NCBI GenBank assembly: GCA_024867545.1
Contig: JANFNE010000008.1
Location: 124,001 to 188,000, forward strand
Direction: 5' to 3'
DNA length: 64,000 nucleotides
DNA from: Phytopythium helicoides
Lineage: Eukaryota; Oomycota; Peronosporomycetes; Pythiales; Pythiaceae
The notes under the pieces were generated by a model that made no database searches, had not been told where the DNA came from, and saw nothing but the letters and a program-made list of their open reading frames with translations. The position numbers were made by a program, and so were the translations under genes. Positions 30,534 through 42,409 of this stretch are shown one piece after another. The stretch's first letter is position 1, and each line of letters begins with the position of its first letter.

Positions 30534-32743
30534 TTACACCCGTGGAAGAAACGCCCCGACTCGCTTCTTTACCTCTTCAGCAGCACTATTGCAGGCAAAA
30601 CGAATGTTATCACTCTCGTTCTCTCCAACTTGGATGTCAAAGTACGAAAACGCACCGTCGTGCATCTTGGACAACAGCTTCGTCGTCGGCAGGAGTGTGC
30701 ACCAATGAGTAGTCTGAGACGATGCGCTCTCCTCGTTTGTCATCGCGAGACTTGCCCACAACGGCACTCTTCACAACTGCTGTCTTCTTCTCGACGAGCT
30801 CACGCAAGCACGCCCCGACACTTTTCTCGGCAGGAAACTCCTCCACCAATGTTTGCAACTCAAATTCGGTACTGAATGAAACATCATCCAAAGGATTAGT
30901 TTCAGACATTGACTTGCATGCTCACCCAGCGTACCGATCACAGAGTGCCCCAATATGGTTGTCAACACTGACGGAGCCCGACTCAACGAAGCAAAGAAGA
31001 TTCTCGAGCGCAAAGAGCTGGATGAAAAAGGTGTATGCTGCAATACCAGCCCTGCGTGCAGACTCGCGGAGATAGTTTTTACCTAGCCCTGGAATGTGAC
31101 GATCGGTGAACACGCGCTCTCCAGATTCAGGAATCTCCAGAGTCTTCTTTGCGCCATTCGCTGCAATAAGAGCGGTTCGTGCTTGCTTCATGAGAGCGAC
31201 GATATCAGTGCGGTTGAGGATCTCCGTGCTGATGACTGCCCTCTTCGCCTTATTTCGCGTCCGAAACTTGCGCTCGTTGCGTAAGACAGTGAAGATGCTG
31301 CTTCCAAGTACCCATCCAGGAGAAATCTCATTGAGGGCGGGTGATAGTCCGGGGATTACGTGTCCCGGTGTATTGATGAGTGCGAACGGCATCGCAATGC
31401 GTTGCGGAAGCGTAGTCACAGCGGTTGCAATAACCGAATACGGCGCATCCTTGAGATTAGTCGGGAACTTGATGTTGCAGCCCGAGACCAAAGAACACTC
31501 CTTCACCTGGTAGTAGTTCCTGGTCGGGTGCCTTGAGCGTGTGGTTGCTTCCAACGTTGGCGCCGTAGCCGACGTTGCCCTTCCCTTCCTGGCCAAACAC
31601 TTGCGATCAGCAGTGCTTGATGGTGGAAACCCACGAACGGCCCCACGAGACTCGATGTGACCTCGCCCTCGGCTACGCAAGTGTTCGCCCCTAGTACGGC
31701 ATTCATCACGACTCCGTGGCGCTTGACATGCGCGCAGTCGGTCAACAGCGCATACTCGACCACGCTTAAGTCGCGGATGCTAGCTCCGAACTGCAAAATG
31801 GAGTGACGCACAATGCTTTTACTGCTAAGAGTCGTCGGCTCGCTGGAGCTCGACAGAATGGTACAGTCTCGAACATCACAGTCGTCCACCCGGGCTCCTT
31901 GCCCGATGTAGGAGGCCTCGACCCGAGCGCACCGAAGTAGCTGCGCATCGCTTGCGATTATTGTCAGCCCTTGCTGCGATTCACCATTGTCATCTGCAAG
32001 TGCGGCGACGTAGGCGTCGACTGCAGCGTTGTACGCGCTCAGCAGCTCTGCATTGTCTCGCTCTGTCGCCAGGCGCGCCGCCACTGCATCGACCATGGTG
32101 TATCAGCACTCGACCAGGCTTCGTCAAAGTCAAATATGGTAGTCTTTGCTCACGGTCGAATGACAGATCTGCCACGACGCGCAGATCGCGTCCGCCAGTC
32201 TCGACGCCGACGTGCAGCGTCTGTCCGTTGCCGAACGTGTTGGTCCCACCTTGCCCAGCAGCTCTCCCCAGCACGCTACCGCACTGCACGACGCCAGCCC
32301 GCGGCTCCAGCACCACTCCGTGCAGCGCGAGCGAGCGCATCACGAGCGCGTCGTCCATGACGACCACGTCGCTCAGCGCGGCGCCGTAGAGCCCCGACGC
32401 GAAGCCCACGCCGTCAACCTGATGCTGGAACGCCGAGAAGCGGCCGAGCGCCACGCGGCCGCGGAAGCTGCAGTCGCGGATGCGGTCGGCGTCCAGCGGC
32501 GCGTCGCTGGTCTTGCGCACGCGCGTCCAGTCCTCCGCTGCGGCCACGCGCGTGCGTGAGCCGTGAGCCGGGGGGAAACCTGCAGGCCAAGCGGCCGCGA
32601 GACGCACCCGAGTTGCCGTTGGCGCGCAGCTGCGCCACCTCCGCAGCCGACAGCGCGACGAACGCGCGCGCCTGCAGCTCGCGGGCCGCGCGCACGTGAC
32701 GCACGAGCGGCGAGCGCGCGGCGTCGGGCAGCGCCGCCTCCAT
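30534..32743 (-). CDS. DUF4954-family left-handed beta-helix protein, three introns
   Basis: ATG at 32743 (MEAALPDAARSPLVRHV). Introns 32607-32538 (70 nt), 32153-32084 (70 nt) and 30925-30872 (54 nt) join in phase, giving NGNSAEDWTRV, LSFDLAARLATERD and DRYAGTEFELQ. Family hallmarks: FGNGQTLHVGVETGGRD, ASYIGQGARVDDCDVRD, hexapeptide-like turns, LVGPFVGFHHQALLIAS, GNVGYGANVGSNHT, LPGEGVFFGLG, NIKFPTNLKDAPYSVIA. Single-base frameshifts occur near 31584, 31488 and 30670; the last leads to SYFDIQVGENESDNIRF and the stop at 30534. The family is mainly known from bacteria and resembles sugar-nucleotide acyl/uridylyl-transferase helices; its reaction is not established. It ends 19 bp from the stop of the convergent coiled-coil gene. 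Confidence 0.75.
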
Positions 32744-32757
32744 GTCGTTTCACCACG

Positions 32758-33027
32758 TCACTCGCGCGCTGAAGGCTGAAGCGCGGGTTTCGGCCAATCA
32801 GAGCAGCGGGAGGGCGGCGAGTGGGCGAAAAGAGAGATCGGATTGGCGGAAAATGGAGCGATGGAGCTACTGCCGAGGAGGAGGCGCACGGCGACTTCCA
32901 GGCGGCCGCAGGCCTCTTCCAGGCGGCCGAGAGTGTCTTGCATGTGCATTAGCGCGAGCAGAAGGCCGACGTTCTCAACCGGGTGGAGAGCGTCCGCGTC
33001 CGAGGCAGGGCTGGAGGTGGGCAACAT
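32758..33027 (-). CDS. Possible small coiled-coil ORF, weak
   Basis: An ATG in good context (CGCCATG) opens MLPTSSPASDADALHPVENV, then a short helical stretch MQDTLGRLEEACGRLEVAV. Beyond that, the sequence looks like the promoter of the downstream gene (CCAAT/ATTGG motifs at 32794-32846), so a GTGCGC donor after LEVA is possible. No family recognised. Confidence 0.25.
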   Translation of the reverse strand: MLPTSSPASDADALHPVENVGLLLALMHMQDTLGRLEEACGRLEVAVRLLLGSSSIAPFSANPISLFAHSPPSRCSDWPKPALQPSARE

Positions 33028-33722
33028 GGCGGGGCGAGGAGGGCAGATGGGGTTTGGAGACGCCACCGGCGGTATAATGCAACTTTCCTAGCAAAACATG
33101 ATCGATGGCTTTTCGGCTGAGTGAATTGGTTGATTGATGAGACCGATGCGCATTGAGGTGCTACTGCACCAGAATCTGCTTGAACGGCGCTTGATGTTGT
33201 CAAATTTTGACTTGTTGGTGGGGTAGCTGACGTTGACAACGACCACATCGATAGGTCCCTTTGGATACCTGCAGCAAGATGTTGGCGTGCGGACGCATCA
33301 GCGAGCGTCCAAGCGTGCTCTGTTTGCTACGTGGTGGTAATTCTGGAGCATCGCCACCTCCTTAGCATCTCTTCCAGGCTCTAAATCGCATGGTTGACGG
33401 TGAAAAACCGCATTCGACTGTGCTCCAAGTGCACCCACATTGCTCGTCATCTGCTGCTGTTCACATGGTGCATCGGTATGGAGACGCGGGCGTACAAGTC
33501 TTTGATTCATAGCACCGCGAACAGCTCGCGCATGGCGGACAAGTATCATCCAGCTGCTGATAATCCACCCAGAGTCGATTCAACATCAGGCGCACCACGT
33601 CGTATAGCCTCCTTTGGCTCTTTTGGTGCCATGGGTTGACTGCCCACCACTTGCGAAATGTATCGCACCCATGACGCCCATGGTGCGCGTGGCAGGATCT
33701 CCTCTTCCTCCTTCCCGCCTCC
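33028..33722. other. Intergenic, nothing recognised
   Basis: Short frames only; upstream region of the first annexin. Confidence 0.5.
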
Positions 33723-33738
33723 GCTCATTCCGCAAGCT
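33723..33738 (+). promoter_or_regulatory. Oomycete initiator plus flanking promoter region
   Basis: GCTCATTCCGCAAGCT matches the published oomycete core promoter consensus GCTCATTYYNCAWTTT at 14 of 16 positions. It lies 54-69 bp before the annexin ATG, the usual distance. Confidence 0.65.
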
Positions 33739-33791
33739 TCCAGCTCCAGCGAAACTCCCTCCCCCTCTTCGTTTCTCCCTCTAGCCTCACG

Positions 33792-34783
33792 ATGCTGAAC
33801 CTGTACCCGCCGTCAGTCCACGCGCACTTCACCGGCGCGGCCCTGCAGTTCCCCCCGGGCGTGGACGCTGCCACGCAGGCGATCCACGACGCGTGCAAGG
33901 GCCTGGGCACGGACGAGGACACGCTGACGTCGGTGGTGGGCAACAAGACGCCCCGACCAGCGCTTCCTCATCTCGCAGCGCTACAAGCAGATGTTCGGCA
34001 AGGAGCTGCGTGAGGTGCTGCACAAGGAGACGTCGGGCCACTACCAGAACCTGCTGGAGCTGCTTGTGACGCTCATGCCCGAGACCGAGGCGCAGATCCT
34101 GCGGCGCGCCACCAAGGGCATGGGCACCAAGGAGGAGCTCATCTACCCGCTCGTCATGGGCCGCACCAACGTCGAGCTCAACATCCTCAAAAAGACCTAC
34201 TTTGACCTGTACGGCAAGGACCTCAACGTCGTGCTCAATGGCGAGCTCAGCGGCGACTTCAAGAAGGTCATCATGGCCTCCATGCAGGCGCCGCTGGTCG
34301 ACTTCTCGCCGCAGATCCACACGCCGCAGCGCGCCGAGGCCGACGCCGGAGGCGCTCTACAAGGCCGGCGAGGGCCGCATGGGTACCAAGGAGGAGGAGT
34401 TCATCAACGTGCTGGTCACGAGCCCTCCGCAGCACTTGCGCGCCGTCAACGACATCTACGCGCGCAAGCACAAGCACGGGCTGGTGCATGCGGCCGAGAA
34501 GGAGTTTTCTGGCGACGCTCGCAAGGCGCTCGTGTTCTTGCTGCGTATGGTGCTGGAGCCGTTGGAGCTCATCTCGGAGCTGTTCGAAAGCACCATGAAG
34601 GGCTTTGGCACCGACGAGGAGGGTCTCAGCTCGACGCTCGTGCGCTACCACATCATCCTCTCGCAGATCAAGCCTGTGTACAAGAAGAAGTACAACAAGG
34701 AGCTGCGCGACCGCATCCATGGCGAGACTAGCGGCGACTACCGCAAGCTGCTGCTAACTGTCTTTGATGCGCCGGCCCACTAA
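33792..34783 (+). CDS. Annexin (copy 1), two single-base frameshifts
   Basis: ATG at 33792, about 330 residues, four annexin repeats. Repeat 1 has CKGLGTDEDTL; repeat 2 TKGMGTKEELIYPLVMG; repeat 3 GRMGTKEEEFINVL with SPPQHLRAVN; repeat 4 MKGFGTDEEGLSSTLVRYH. The GxGT loops are type II Ca2+ sites. One extra C in the CCCC at 33949-33952 and one extra G near 34347 throw the literal frame; removing either restores the annexin fold sequence exactly. Annexins bind acidic phospholipids in the presence of Ca2+; oomycete annexins are abundant in cell-wall and membrane fractions. Paralog of 38559-39545. Confidence 0.9.
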
Positions 34784-36038
34784 ACGGGCGGCTGTGCTCG
34801 TCCAATTGCGTGAATCTCATTCAACGTTGTGAGTTGATTAGCATGTTCTGCACCTTGTCATTCATCGCCATGGCAGCTGCAACGCGCTGTTACTCGTGGC
34901 GATTCTCACCCATAGCGCGATCTTTGGTGCGGTGCTCATCGCCTCGTCTAATCCAAATCATATTCGTATAAAAAGGTTTCTACATTATACAGAGATTCAG
35001 CGCATTCATTGATCATGTATATATGTTGAAATATGGTACGCTTTATACAGGTAATTTATTTATACGACTTTGGCTGAATGGATGCAGAAACGAGAGCTGT
35101 TCGTATGCGCTTGTCAAAGCAGCATCCATGGCTTCAATTCTCTGGTGCTCGGAGTAGACATTACAATTAGCATCTACACCTCGTGCGGATGAGGGTAGCA
35201 GCAGAGTGGGTTGATGCACTTACATCGGGGCAAGAACTTGAGTCGCACCTCTGCTATGTAATAATCTCACATCAGTGAGATCCAACGTTTGCATCGATGG
35301 TTTAAGCTAGGCGTGATGTTCTTCCTCGAAACCTAATAATGTAGCGTCTTTCACAGCGCCTTGAAAGTACTTATAACAGCCAAATTGTACTATCTGCACA
35401 ACACCTCATTAAACATTGAATATAGTCATATCGAAGCACTCGATGATCAAACTTGAGATTTGAGGACTGAGTTTGCTGAAGAGGTGACTACTACTGGTCG
35501 TCACAACCCGTCGCGTTCACTCCCTTAGCTTCGACTCGGGCAGTGTGGAATGGGAGCTATTTGATGCGTGCAGCAATACGCGCATGATTTGGAGATTTGT
35601 AATAGTCTTTCGCAGCAGGTATACATGGGTTTGTCTACTTGTGTGTGCAGCGAGATTTGCTGCTCCATGTCGTTCTAGCTTGAAGTTTATGAGGTTTGAG
35701 AGGAATCGTGAAGGTGAAGACTCTCGCACTGCCCGGACACAGTTTAACGGAAAAGGCATCACTCCAAAGGACAGACGGTCACGTTGTGTGCCTGTCGGTG
35801 TTCGATTGCGATCTTCACGCATTTGTGAAGATACACATGTGTCGAGCGGCGCTTGGACAGGGGTGTAGGAACTCTTCATTTTGATTGTAGCGGTTCCTTT
35901 TGGGAATCTTTGCCCTTTATTCTGTATGTAGTGGAGATGAGAAGTGAATGCCAAGTCTCAGGTACACTGCTTGAGCAATGAATTCTAGATTCAATACTGA
36001 TATACTCCAAGTGGTTTACGAACCTTGTTTTTTTTTCT

Positions 36039-36043
36039 ATCTC

Positions 36044-36078
<35 letters not shown>
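36039..36078. repeat. (CT)n microsatellite
   Basis: About 20 CT units with one interrupting G. Confidence 0.95.
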
Positions 36079-36734
36079 TTTCCTTGCCCTGACCACACCT
36101 ATAATAAACATTGTAGTATGCACACAGTTTTCCGAGGCGAGAACCCCACTATGCTCCCGCCGCAACGTCCAGTTTTTGCGAAAATTTTACAACATATAAC
36201 TTTTACTCAAGGCTACAATCAAAGATCTTCAAACTCTGATACCGTAGTTTAGTATTGGGGTAATATAATGTTCTTAAGTGACTGATGGGATCAATTTTTA
36301 CTCATTAAAAAACGAGTATTGGTATGCGTTTGCTCGATTTAATTGAGTATGTCTCTGCAACTTTTTCTTGGCTCGAAATATCTTGTGGATACTGGTTTAT
36401 CATCAATCAACCTTCAACAGATACACAGACTGAGAACGATTGCCAATGGTTCTTCCTTTAATGTCAGTACTTGAACCTGGGCGCGAGTTATATATCAGCT
36501 TTCACTATATGTATAAGTGCTCGAAAAGAAGAGAGATGTTGAAATCACAAAAAAAGCATATGAATACTTTGCTTCACATGAGCAACGCCAGATTTTACTG
36601 GACGTGTAGTGACCCACGTTGACATTTCATACGTCAAAAATCACAATGTGGCAAAGCCCTCCCTGTTTTTATTAAGTAATAGTAGAATCTATGGTGGGAA
36701 TTAACCTCTTCATTAGCAGCCATTTTTGTCGGTT

Positions 36735-37110
36735 GGGGGGGTATTGCCAACCGTTGCCTATCAGCATCGTCAACTGCCTACTATCGACTACCGAATGTCT
36801 ATTATCAACTAATTACCACCGAGCAGCGACCGACTTCCAACCGCCAGTTGTCAGCTACCGACAATGGACGACACATACCGATGTCTATCAGCTTCCAACT
36901 ATCGGCTATACTATCAGATGTCGACTAACAATCATTGAGTATCGCCTACTGACCACCGAATACCGCCTATCGACGTCCACTTCCAACTATCAACCACCGA
37001 CCCCAAACAACTGGCGATCAACTACTGATGACCGACTATCGAATGACAATTATTGACGGTCGACAGCCGGTTATCGACTATCGATCATCGACTACCGACT
37101 GTCGGCTGTC
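36735..37110. repeat. Degenerate short tandem array (CTATCGA/CTACCGA type)
   Basis: About 375 bp dominated by variants of TATCGACTACCGAC, with repeated CAACTA, CGACTA and ACCGA words. Units of roughly 6-8 bp have drifted heavily. A 121-codon frame through it (36691-37056) is an effect of the repeat and not a gene. Confidence 0.75.
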
Positions 37111-38494
37111 GACGCATGGGAGCTAGCACAATAGGCACGTGCTAAAGAAAGAAGGGCTGTACCATCGTACGATATTAGCTAAGAGTGAGTAAACAGTAGG
37201 CAAGCAGGTTAGCAACCAGTTGATAAATTGCCGCGAAGTACACAAGTCCTCGCCTTCTTTAGAAATTCCCGGCAACTCACTCAAGTCACTGAGTGCAAAA
37301 GCAATGGTATTGGATTAAATCATGTTGGTCCTACTCAGCCAACGCACCAGAGCACGACTAACAACCCGTGCGTAGGGGCCCTGTCAAACTCACATGCTCA
37401 CTGAGTGAAAACGTCCGCGCCGTAGATATAAATTCCTCCTTCTCCCTTCGTCAGCGTGGGTACGGGCTATTTAGATCGTGACCAAGCGGCACCTGCGCCG
37501 GCGAGTACATACCGTGAACATTACATCACATCGCGATAACTCCTGCGTCGGTTGGGACACACGGGGGCGCGTGAGATTGGTGATGTAGCCTCGTGATTCC
37601 AGACACCAGTTTCTCTCCAACAGCTATAGAATGCATTCAACGTTGAATGCTTCAAAGAAATTTTGCGATTACTTCGACAACGCAGATAGCGCTTTGACTT
37701 CTCGTGTTCGATGTGTGTACTGTGGGCTCTGTCAGTTGTCACAACTTCAAAAACAATTTCACAAACCTGACGGTTTGGCACAGCAAGTGTTTTTACGTCC
37801 CACTCCTCGAGTTAGAAGCTTCAGCCTGTTGAAGCATTCAAGTCTTTTGTTGACTCCACTTCGACTCAAGACATAAAGTACTTTTCTATCCTGTGCTTAA
37901 GCTACCATCGTGTGGTGATCACTTCAACTTAGAGATTGTGCAGACTCGACATTGTGTACCTTAGCAGCGCTTGATCCATCGATCACTGTGTTTGGGTTGT
38001 CGTGAAAACACCAAGGTTTAGTCATCGCAAGGACGCCTGGTTGTGCTCTACTCAGCAGACAAGCTCAATTGTTAATCGGTTTATTACACAAACCCGAAGT
38101 AACATCTCCACTCGGGTGGCATCCACCTATTTGCACCTCGTATGCGCCGGGAAATGAGGAAATTCTTGGGTCTTCGATACAAGGGGGTGGGCAGTGACAG
38201 CGTCACCTGAGCACCCCTGGATTGTGGCTACGTGTACTCGTCGAGTGCATGCGGTGCAGCCTCAACGTTCAGCTGTTGCATACGTAAATTGACTCAGCCC
38301 ATCTGTCATGCGCTCAAACCTAATTACCTGTCCAAAACTCGTTTCATATCAGTCCATTTCCCAAGGTGAAACAACATTCGAGCGGGCTGTAAAGTCAAGT
38401 ATCCTGCGTATACGAATCCATAATCAAGCAGACCCTGGCCATCCGCGCTGATCCAAACTGATGTCAGCTCTCGAGCACAGCTGGATCTTCCGTG

Positions 38495-38501
38495 CCATTC
38501 T
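38495..38501 (+). promoter_or_regulatory. Initiator-like element (CCATTCT)
   Basis: Fits YCAYTYY, about 58 bp before the second annexin ATG. Confidence 0.35.
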
Positions 38502-38558
38502 CCCAGGTTGCCGACAAGCCCAGCCTCCCTTTCCAGCCTCCCCAGCCTCTGCGCGAAG

Positions 38559-39545
38559 ATGCTGAGCCTGTACCCGCCCGACACGCATAGTGCCTGGATG
38601 TCCGGTAAGCCGTCGTACCCGCCGGGCACGGACGCGGCCGTGAACGAGATCTACGAGGCCACCAAAGGCGCGGGCACCAAGGAGGCGGCGTTAAACAAGG
38701 CACTGGGTACCAAGACGGCCGAGCAGCGCGCCTTCATCGCCCAGCGCTACAAGGAGGTGCACAACCAGACGCTTAAGTCGCTGGTGTCCAGCGTGACCTC
38801 GGGCCACTACGGCTACCTGCTTAAGCTCATCTCGACGCCGCTGGCCGAGGCCGAGGCCGAAATCCTGGATCACGCGACCAAGGGCGTCGGAACCAGAGAG
38901 AAATTCATCTACCCGGTCGTCGTCGGCCGCTCGAACACCGAAATCAACATCCTTAAGAAGACGTTCTTCGACCTGTACCACAAGGACCTCATATTCACGC
39001 TTGAGAGCGAGCTCAGTGGCGACTTCAAGAAGGTCGTGCTCGCGTCGCTCCAGGCCGCGGCCGTCAAGTACAACCTGGCTGTGCATAATGCCGCCAAGGC
39101 TGAGGCCGATGCCGAAGCTTTGTACAGGGCCGGAGAGGGTAAGCTAGGTACAGACGAGGATAGCTTCATCAAGATCCTTATCCAGGCACCTCCACAGCAC
39201 CTGCGTGCCATTAACACCGTCTATGAGAAGAAGTACGGTAAGCCACTGGCGGAAGCCGCCAAGAAGGAGTTCAGTGGTGACGCCGAGGATGCGCTTGTAT
39301 TTCTCATTCGCATGTCGGTCGAGCCGCTGGAGTTGCTCTCAGATCTGTTCGAGAAGACTATGAAGGGCTTTGGCATAGACGAGGACGCGCTTAGCTCGGC
39401 CGTTGTGCGCTACCACATTGTTCTGCGTGACATTAAGCCAGCTTACAAGAAGAGATACAGCAAGGAGTTGCGCGAACGTATCAAGGAGGAGGTCAGCGGG
39501 AATTACGGCGAGCTGCTGCTGCAAGTGTTTGACACCCGGGACTAA
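38559..39545 (+). CDS. Annexin (copy 2), intact
   Basis: 328 residues, single exon, starts MLSLYPPDTHSAWMSG. Four repeats: KGAGTKEAALNKALG, KGVGTREKFIYPVVVG, GKLGTDEDSFIKIL with APPQHLRAINTVY, and KGFGIDEDALSSAVVRYH. The first three keep the GxGT calcium loop; the fourth has GFGI, so its type II site is weakened compared with copy 1 (GFGT). Strong similarity over the whole length to 33792-34783 in the same orientation indicates tandem duplication with 3.8 kb between. Cytosolic, Ca2+-dependent membrane binding is expected. Confidence 0.95.
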   Translation: MLSLYPPDTHSAWMSGKPSYPPGTDAAVNEIYEATKGAGTKEAALNKALGTKTAEQRAFIAQRYKEVHNQTLKSLVSSVTSGHYGYLLKLISTPLAEAEAEILDHATKGVGTREKFIYPVVVGRSNTEINILKKTFFDLYHKDLIFTLESELSGDFKKVVLASLQAAAVKYNLAVHNAAKAEADAEALYRAGEGKLGTDEDSFIKILIQAPPQHLRAINTVYEKKYGKPLAEAAKKEFSGDAEDALVFLIRMSVEPLELLSDLFEKTMKGFGIDEDALSSAVVRYHIVLRDIKPAYKKRYSKELRERIKEEVSGNYGELLLQVFDTRD

Positions 39546-39599
39546 ACCCACTCGACTTCGTTCGCAATTGATGGCACATGTGAGCAGAGCACAGTTAGT

Positions 39600-41903
39600 A
39601 CTGAGAGGTGCGACGCGCTCTGCATGAACCCTCGAAGTTCATACTTTGGTGAAGAAGCAAAGATCTCGAGCCGTGCAGACCCGGAGAAGAAAACCGTAGT
39701 AAGCAACACAAAGATGTCGACGATGTGCGATCACGAAGCGCGAATGTTTCCAAACACTGTGCAGCTGCAGCAAGTCATAATTAGGCTCCAGCAACAAGGT
39801 CGAGCTACAGCGGTCGCACTATCGATCGCTCAATGAGACCAACGATAGCGGCAAAAGGAATATTCGTCGGGGGCAAAAGCGTATGGATGTGAGCTCTAGG
39901 ATGTGAGGATGTGAGAACGCAATGAGCTGCGACGAGGATCAGCGACTTGCTCGCTGGGTACGCAGTCGCAGAGAAGATGGTATTAAATGACTGCGCCAAG
40001 CTGTTTAGGGCCATCATGTGTCGATAGAGATAGTTGAGATGCGAAGTCGAGCATGGTTCTTCGCATCGGTAGCCGAGCTGGCGTGCTTGCTGAGTTTGAA
40101 CCCGATGATGCCTTCAAACGATCTGAGTACTTCTGTGCGTAGTCTTGACGAGGTGATGCATAGAGTAAATGCATGTAGACGTGCTTGAAGCATAGCGCTT
40201 GGACCCACAGCGTTCGATTGAGGTGCTCGAGATCGATCGGCACGTGAAGAATTGCGAAATGGATGTGTAGGGCGAAACACAGTCTGACCTGTCGGTTTGG
40301 AATTGTCGATCCCACCACCGCATCAACCACAACTCTCAGGATCTCCGTGATCATGAAGAATGCAGGAGAGTTCACTGCATCCGCAGCGTCGCTCGCAATG
40401 TAGTCTTCCTTGGTTCGAATAGCAGAGGTGGGGCCGAGACTGACGGTCGACGTGAGAGCTGCGGCATCGGCAGTAGCCTCGCCGTTCCTGGTCTCCACAG
40501 CATCGGGCTCGATTATGTCGTCACAGACCTCAGGAGGGTTCACCTAGCAGATACTTCATTAGATGCAGGATCTGGCAATGAAGCTGTAGGCAAACGTGAA
40601 CTTATGAATCGCAGCCAGATCGGATGTGCAGGCATCAATTTCAGCGAGCTCATCAGCGGAGAGACGAGATCAGGGTAATGGCGACGATGTGATCGTCAAA
40701 TATCGTATCTATCATCGGTGTAGGTCGTGTATATTGTAAACACGAAGTGAGAAGGCGGTGCGACGGCAGGCGCCATGTCGGTCTCGACGTGCATACATCA
40801 GCACCGACGTGGTCGTTTGAAGAAAAAAAATGCCCCCATCGCAGGTGCTCGCTCAGGCAACGACCTTCGCATTCCTTTCGGGCGTCGCGCATCTCTTTGG
40901 CGTCTCGCATCTATCAAACTTCTCGCTGCTCTTGCTCCTCTCAAACGTCTCGGACGCCATCTTGATCTCACTAACGGTCAAGTCGATTTCGGGACACAGA
41001 GTGGACGTATCGGTGGGGATATGCTCTTCGTCAGAGATGTTCTCCCCAGCGGCGCAAGCGATTGAAGATCTGATTAGTGGATGCGGTCTTCTCGCTCAAG
41101 ATCTAGTCACAGAATGGAGCTCGCTCAGTGCAGTCAGCGGACGCGCTGGAGCCGGAAGGTGTTGACACGCCACGGTAGTGTGCCAAGATGGCTCCAGCGG
41201 CACCCCTCTCGAACAATTCTGCGAGAATCGGCACGGACCGCGTCGGCAAAGTCGCGATATTACCCCCTGGAGGTCGATGAGCATCTTGTATAATCCATTT
41301 GCTGTCACGATCGATGCTCTCCAGTGTAGTGTTGTTATCGAAGATGGAGTCGTAGCAGCAGTAGCAACAGTAGCAGCAGTTGTTGATGCTGTTTTCGGGG
41401 ATGACAGCACTGCCGAGGTCGCTCGTTCCTTCCATACTGTCGCTCTCAAGTCGCCGACGACGCCCAGGTCACTCTCGCTGTTCTCCGTTTCATACGCGTA
41501 GCCGAGCTGCCCCCTCTTGTCTTCTTGCACCAGCTCACACTGCTCTTAAGCCTCGCGAGCTGACTCGAGCCGCTTCCTCGCCGCAGCGAGCTCGCGCTGG
41601 CGCTCTCTCGTGCTCCCAGTCCGTGTCATACTCGAGGTTGTGTCAGTTCATGAGCGCCGCCTTGCTCTTGTCGGACGCGATCACGGCGGTCATGGTCGTC
41701 GGTAAGCGTGGCGTGGCAGCCAACACGGCCTCCATCTCGCTCCTGCGCTTGAACTCTCGCTGGGTTTCGAGCGTGCGGTCGTGGCGGTGCTTGGCGTCCA
41801 GCGCGTCCAGCTGGCGCTCGGCGGCCTGGAGGGCGTCGGTCGAAGCATTCGTAGAGCTGGCGGTCATGGCGTGGACGTTCACGGGACAACTGGGTGGCGC
41901 CAT
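39600..41903 (-). pseudogene. Decayed coding region, unidentified multi-segment protein
   Basis: Protein-like segments occur in order on the minus strand. First an ATG at 41903 with QAAERQLDALDAKHRHDR, then NLEYDTDWEHE, then YAYETENSESDLGVVGDL, WIIQDAHRPPGGNIATLP, ELFERGAAGAILAHYRGV, then ADELAEIDACTS. A 187-codon open segment (40543-39983) includes FFMITEILRVVVDAVVG and HIHFAILHVPIDLEHLN. Last comes a hydrophobic HIVDIFVLLTTVFFSG. In-frame TGA, TAA and TAG codons plus frame changes interrupt it without intron signals. Unlike the other genes here, substitutions and not just indels break it, so it looks like a real pseudogene. No family recognised. Confidence 0.4.
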
Positions 41904-42409
41904 TATTGTGGAAGGTGATCAGAAATGTTGCTGAATGAGGGGTAAAGCTCGCTTTACAGTTGCAGAGTCTCGACACTCACTTCAACTAGACCCCCATCGC
42001 GCAACTGGCGCTCCCAACTCGCGCCGTCGCAGCGTCGCCGCCCTCAGTCCAGCGCTCGCGAACTTCTGGTCATGGCGCCGGCCCAAACCAACTCGCGACC
42101 GAGCATGGAGCCTTCGCCGCCTGCAAGTCGCAACCGCCAACAACCGCATGGAGGCGATCCCCACAGCGCCGAAACTGGGTGCCTCTGGGTTGCCCAGGTG
42201 CCGCATCAAGAGCCAGCGCGTGTTGGCCTCCCGCTCGCCAAATGACTCCTCGGTCGCCCAACCAGCGCCGTTTCTGACTCCCAGGTCGCCCCACCTCTCC
42301 CCTCTCGCCTACCAGGAAGCCGCGTTCAACGGACATCATGCCTTCCCGAGCGATCACCTGCCGCCAGAAAAGCCACTCACTCGCCAACTCGCCGCCTCGC
42401 CAGCTCGCC
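41904..42409. other. Intergenic, 0.5 kb
   Basis: Upstream region of the transporter gene. A long plus-strand frame here continues out of frame across the transporter and is a shadow. Confidence 0.5.

Larger units (their letters stand above)
34784..38558. other. 3.8-kb AT-rich gene-free region with repeats
   Basis: No frame here shows coding character. It contains a CT microsatellite and a degenerate short-unit array (listed separately), T/A runs and no recognised gene. Composition is clearly more AT-rich than the flanking annexins. Confidence 0.6.

Noticed and set aside
36691..37056. 121-codon frame
   Set aside because: Encoded by the degenerate tandem array; low-complexity product.
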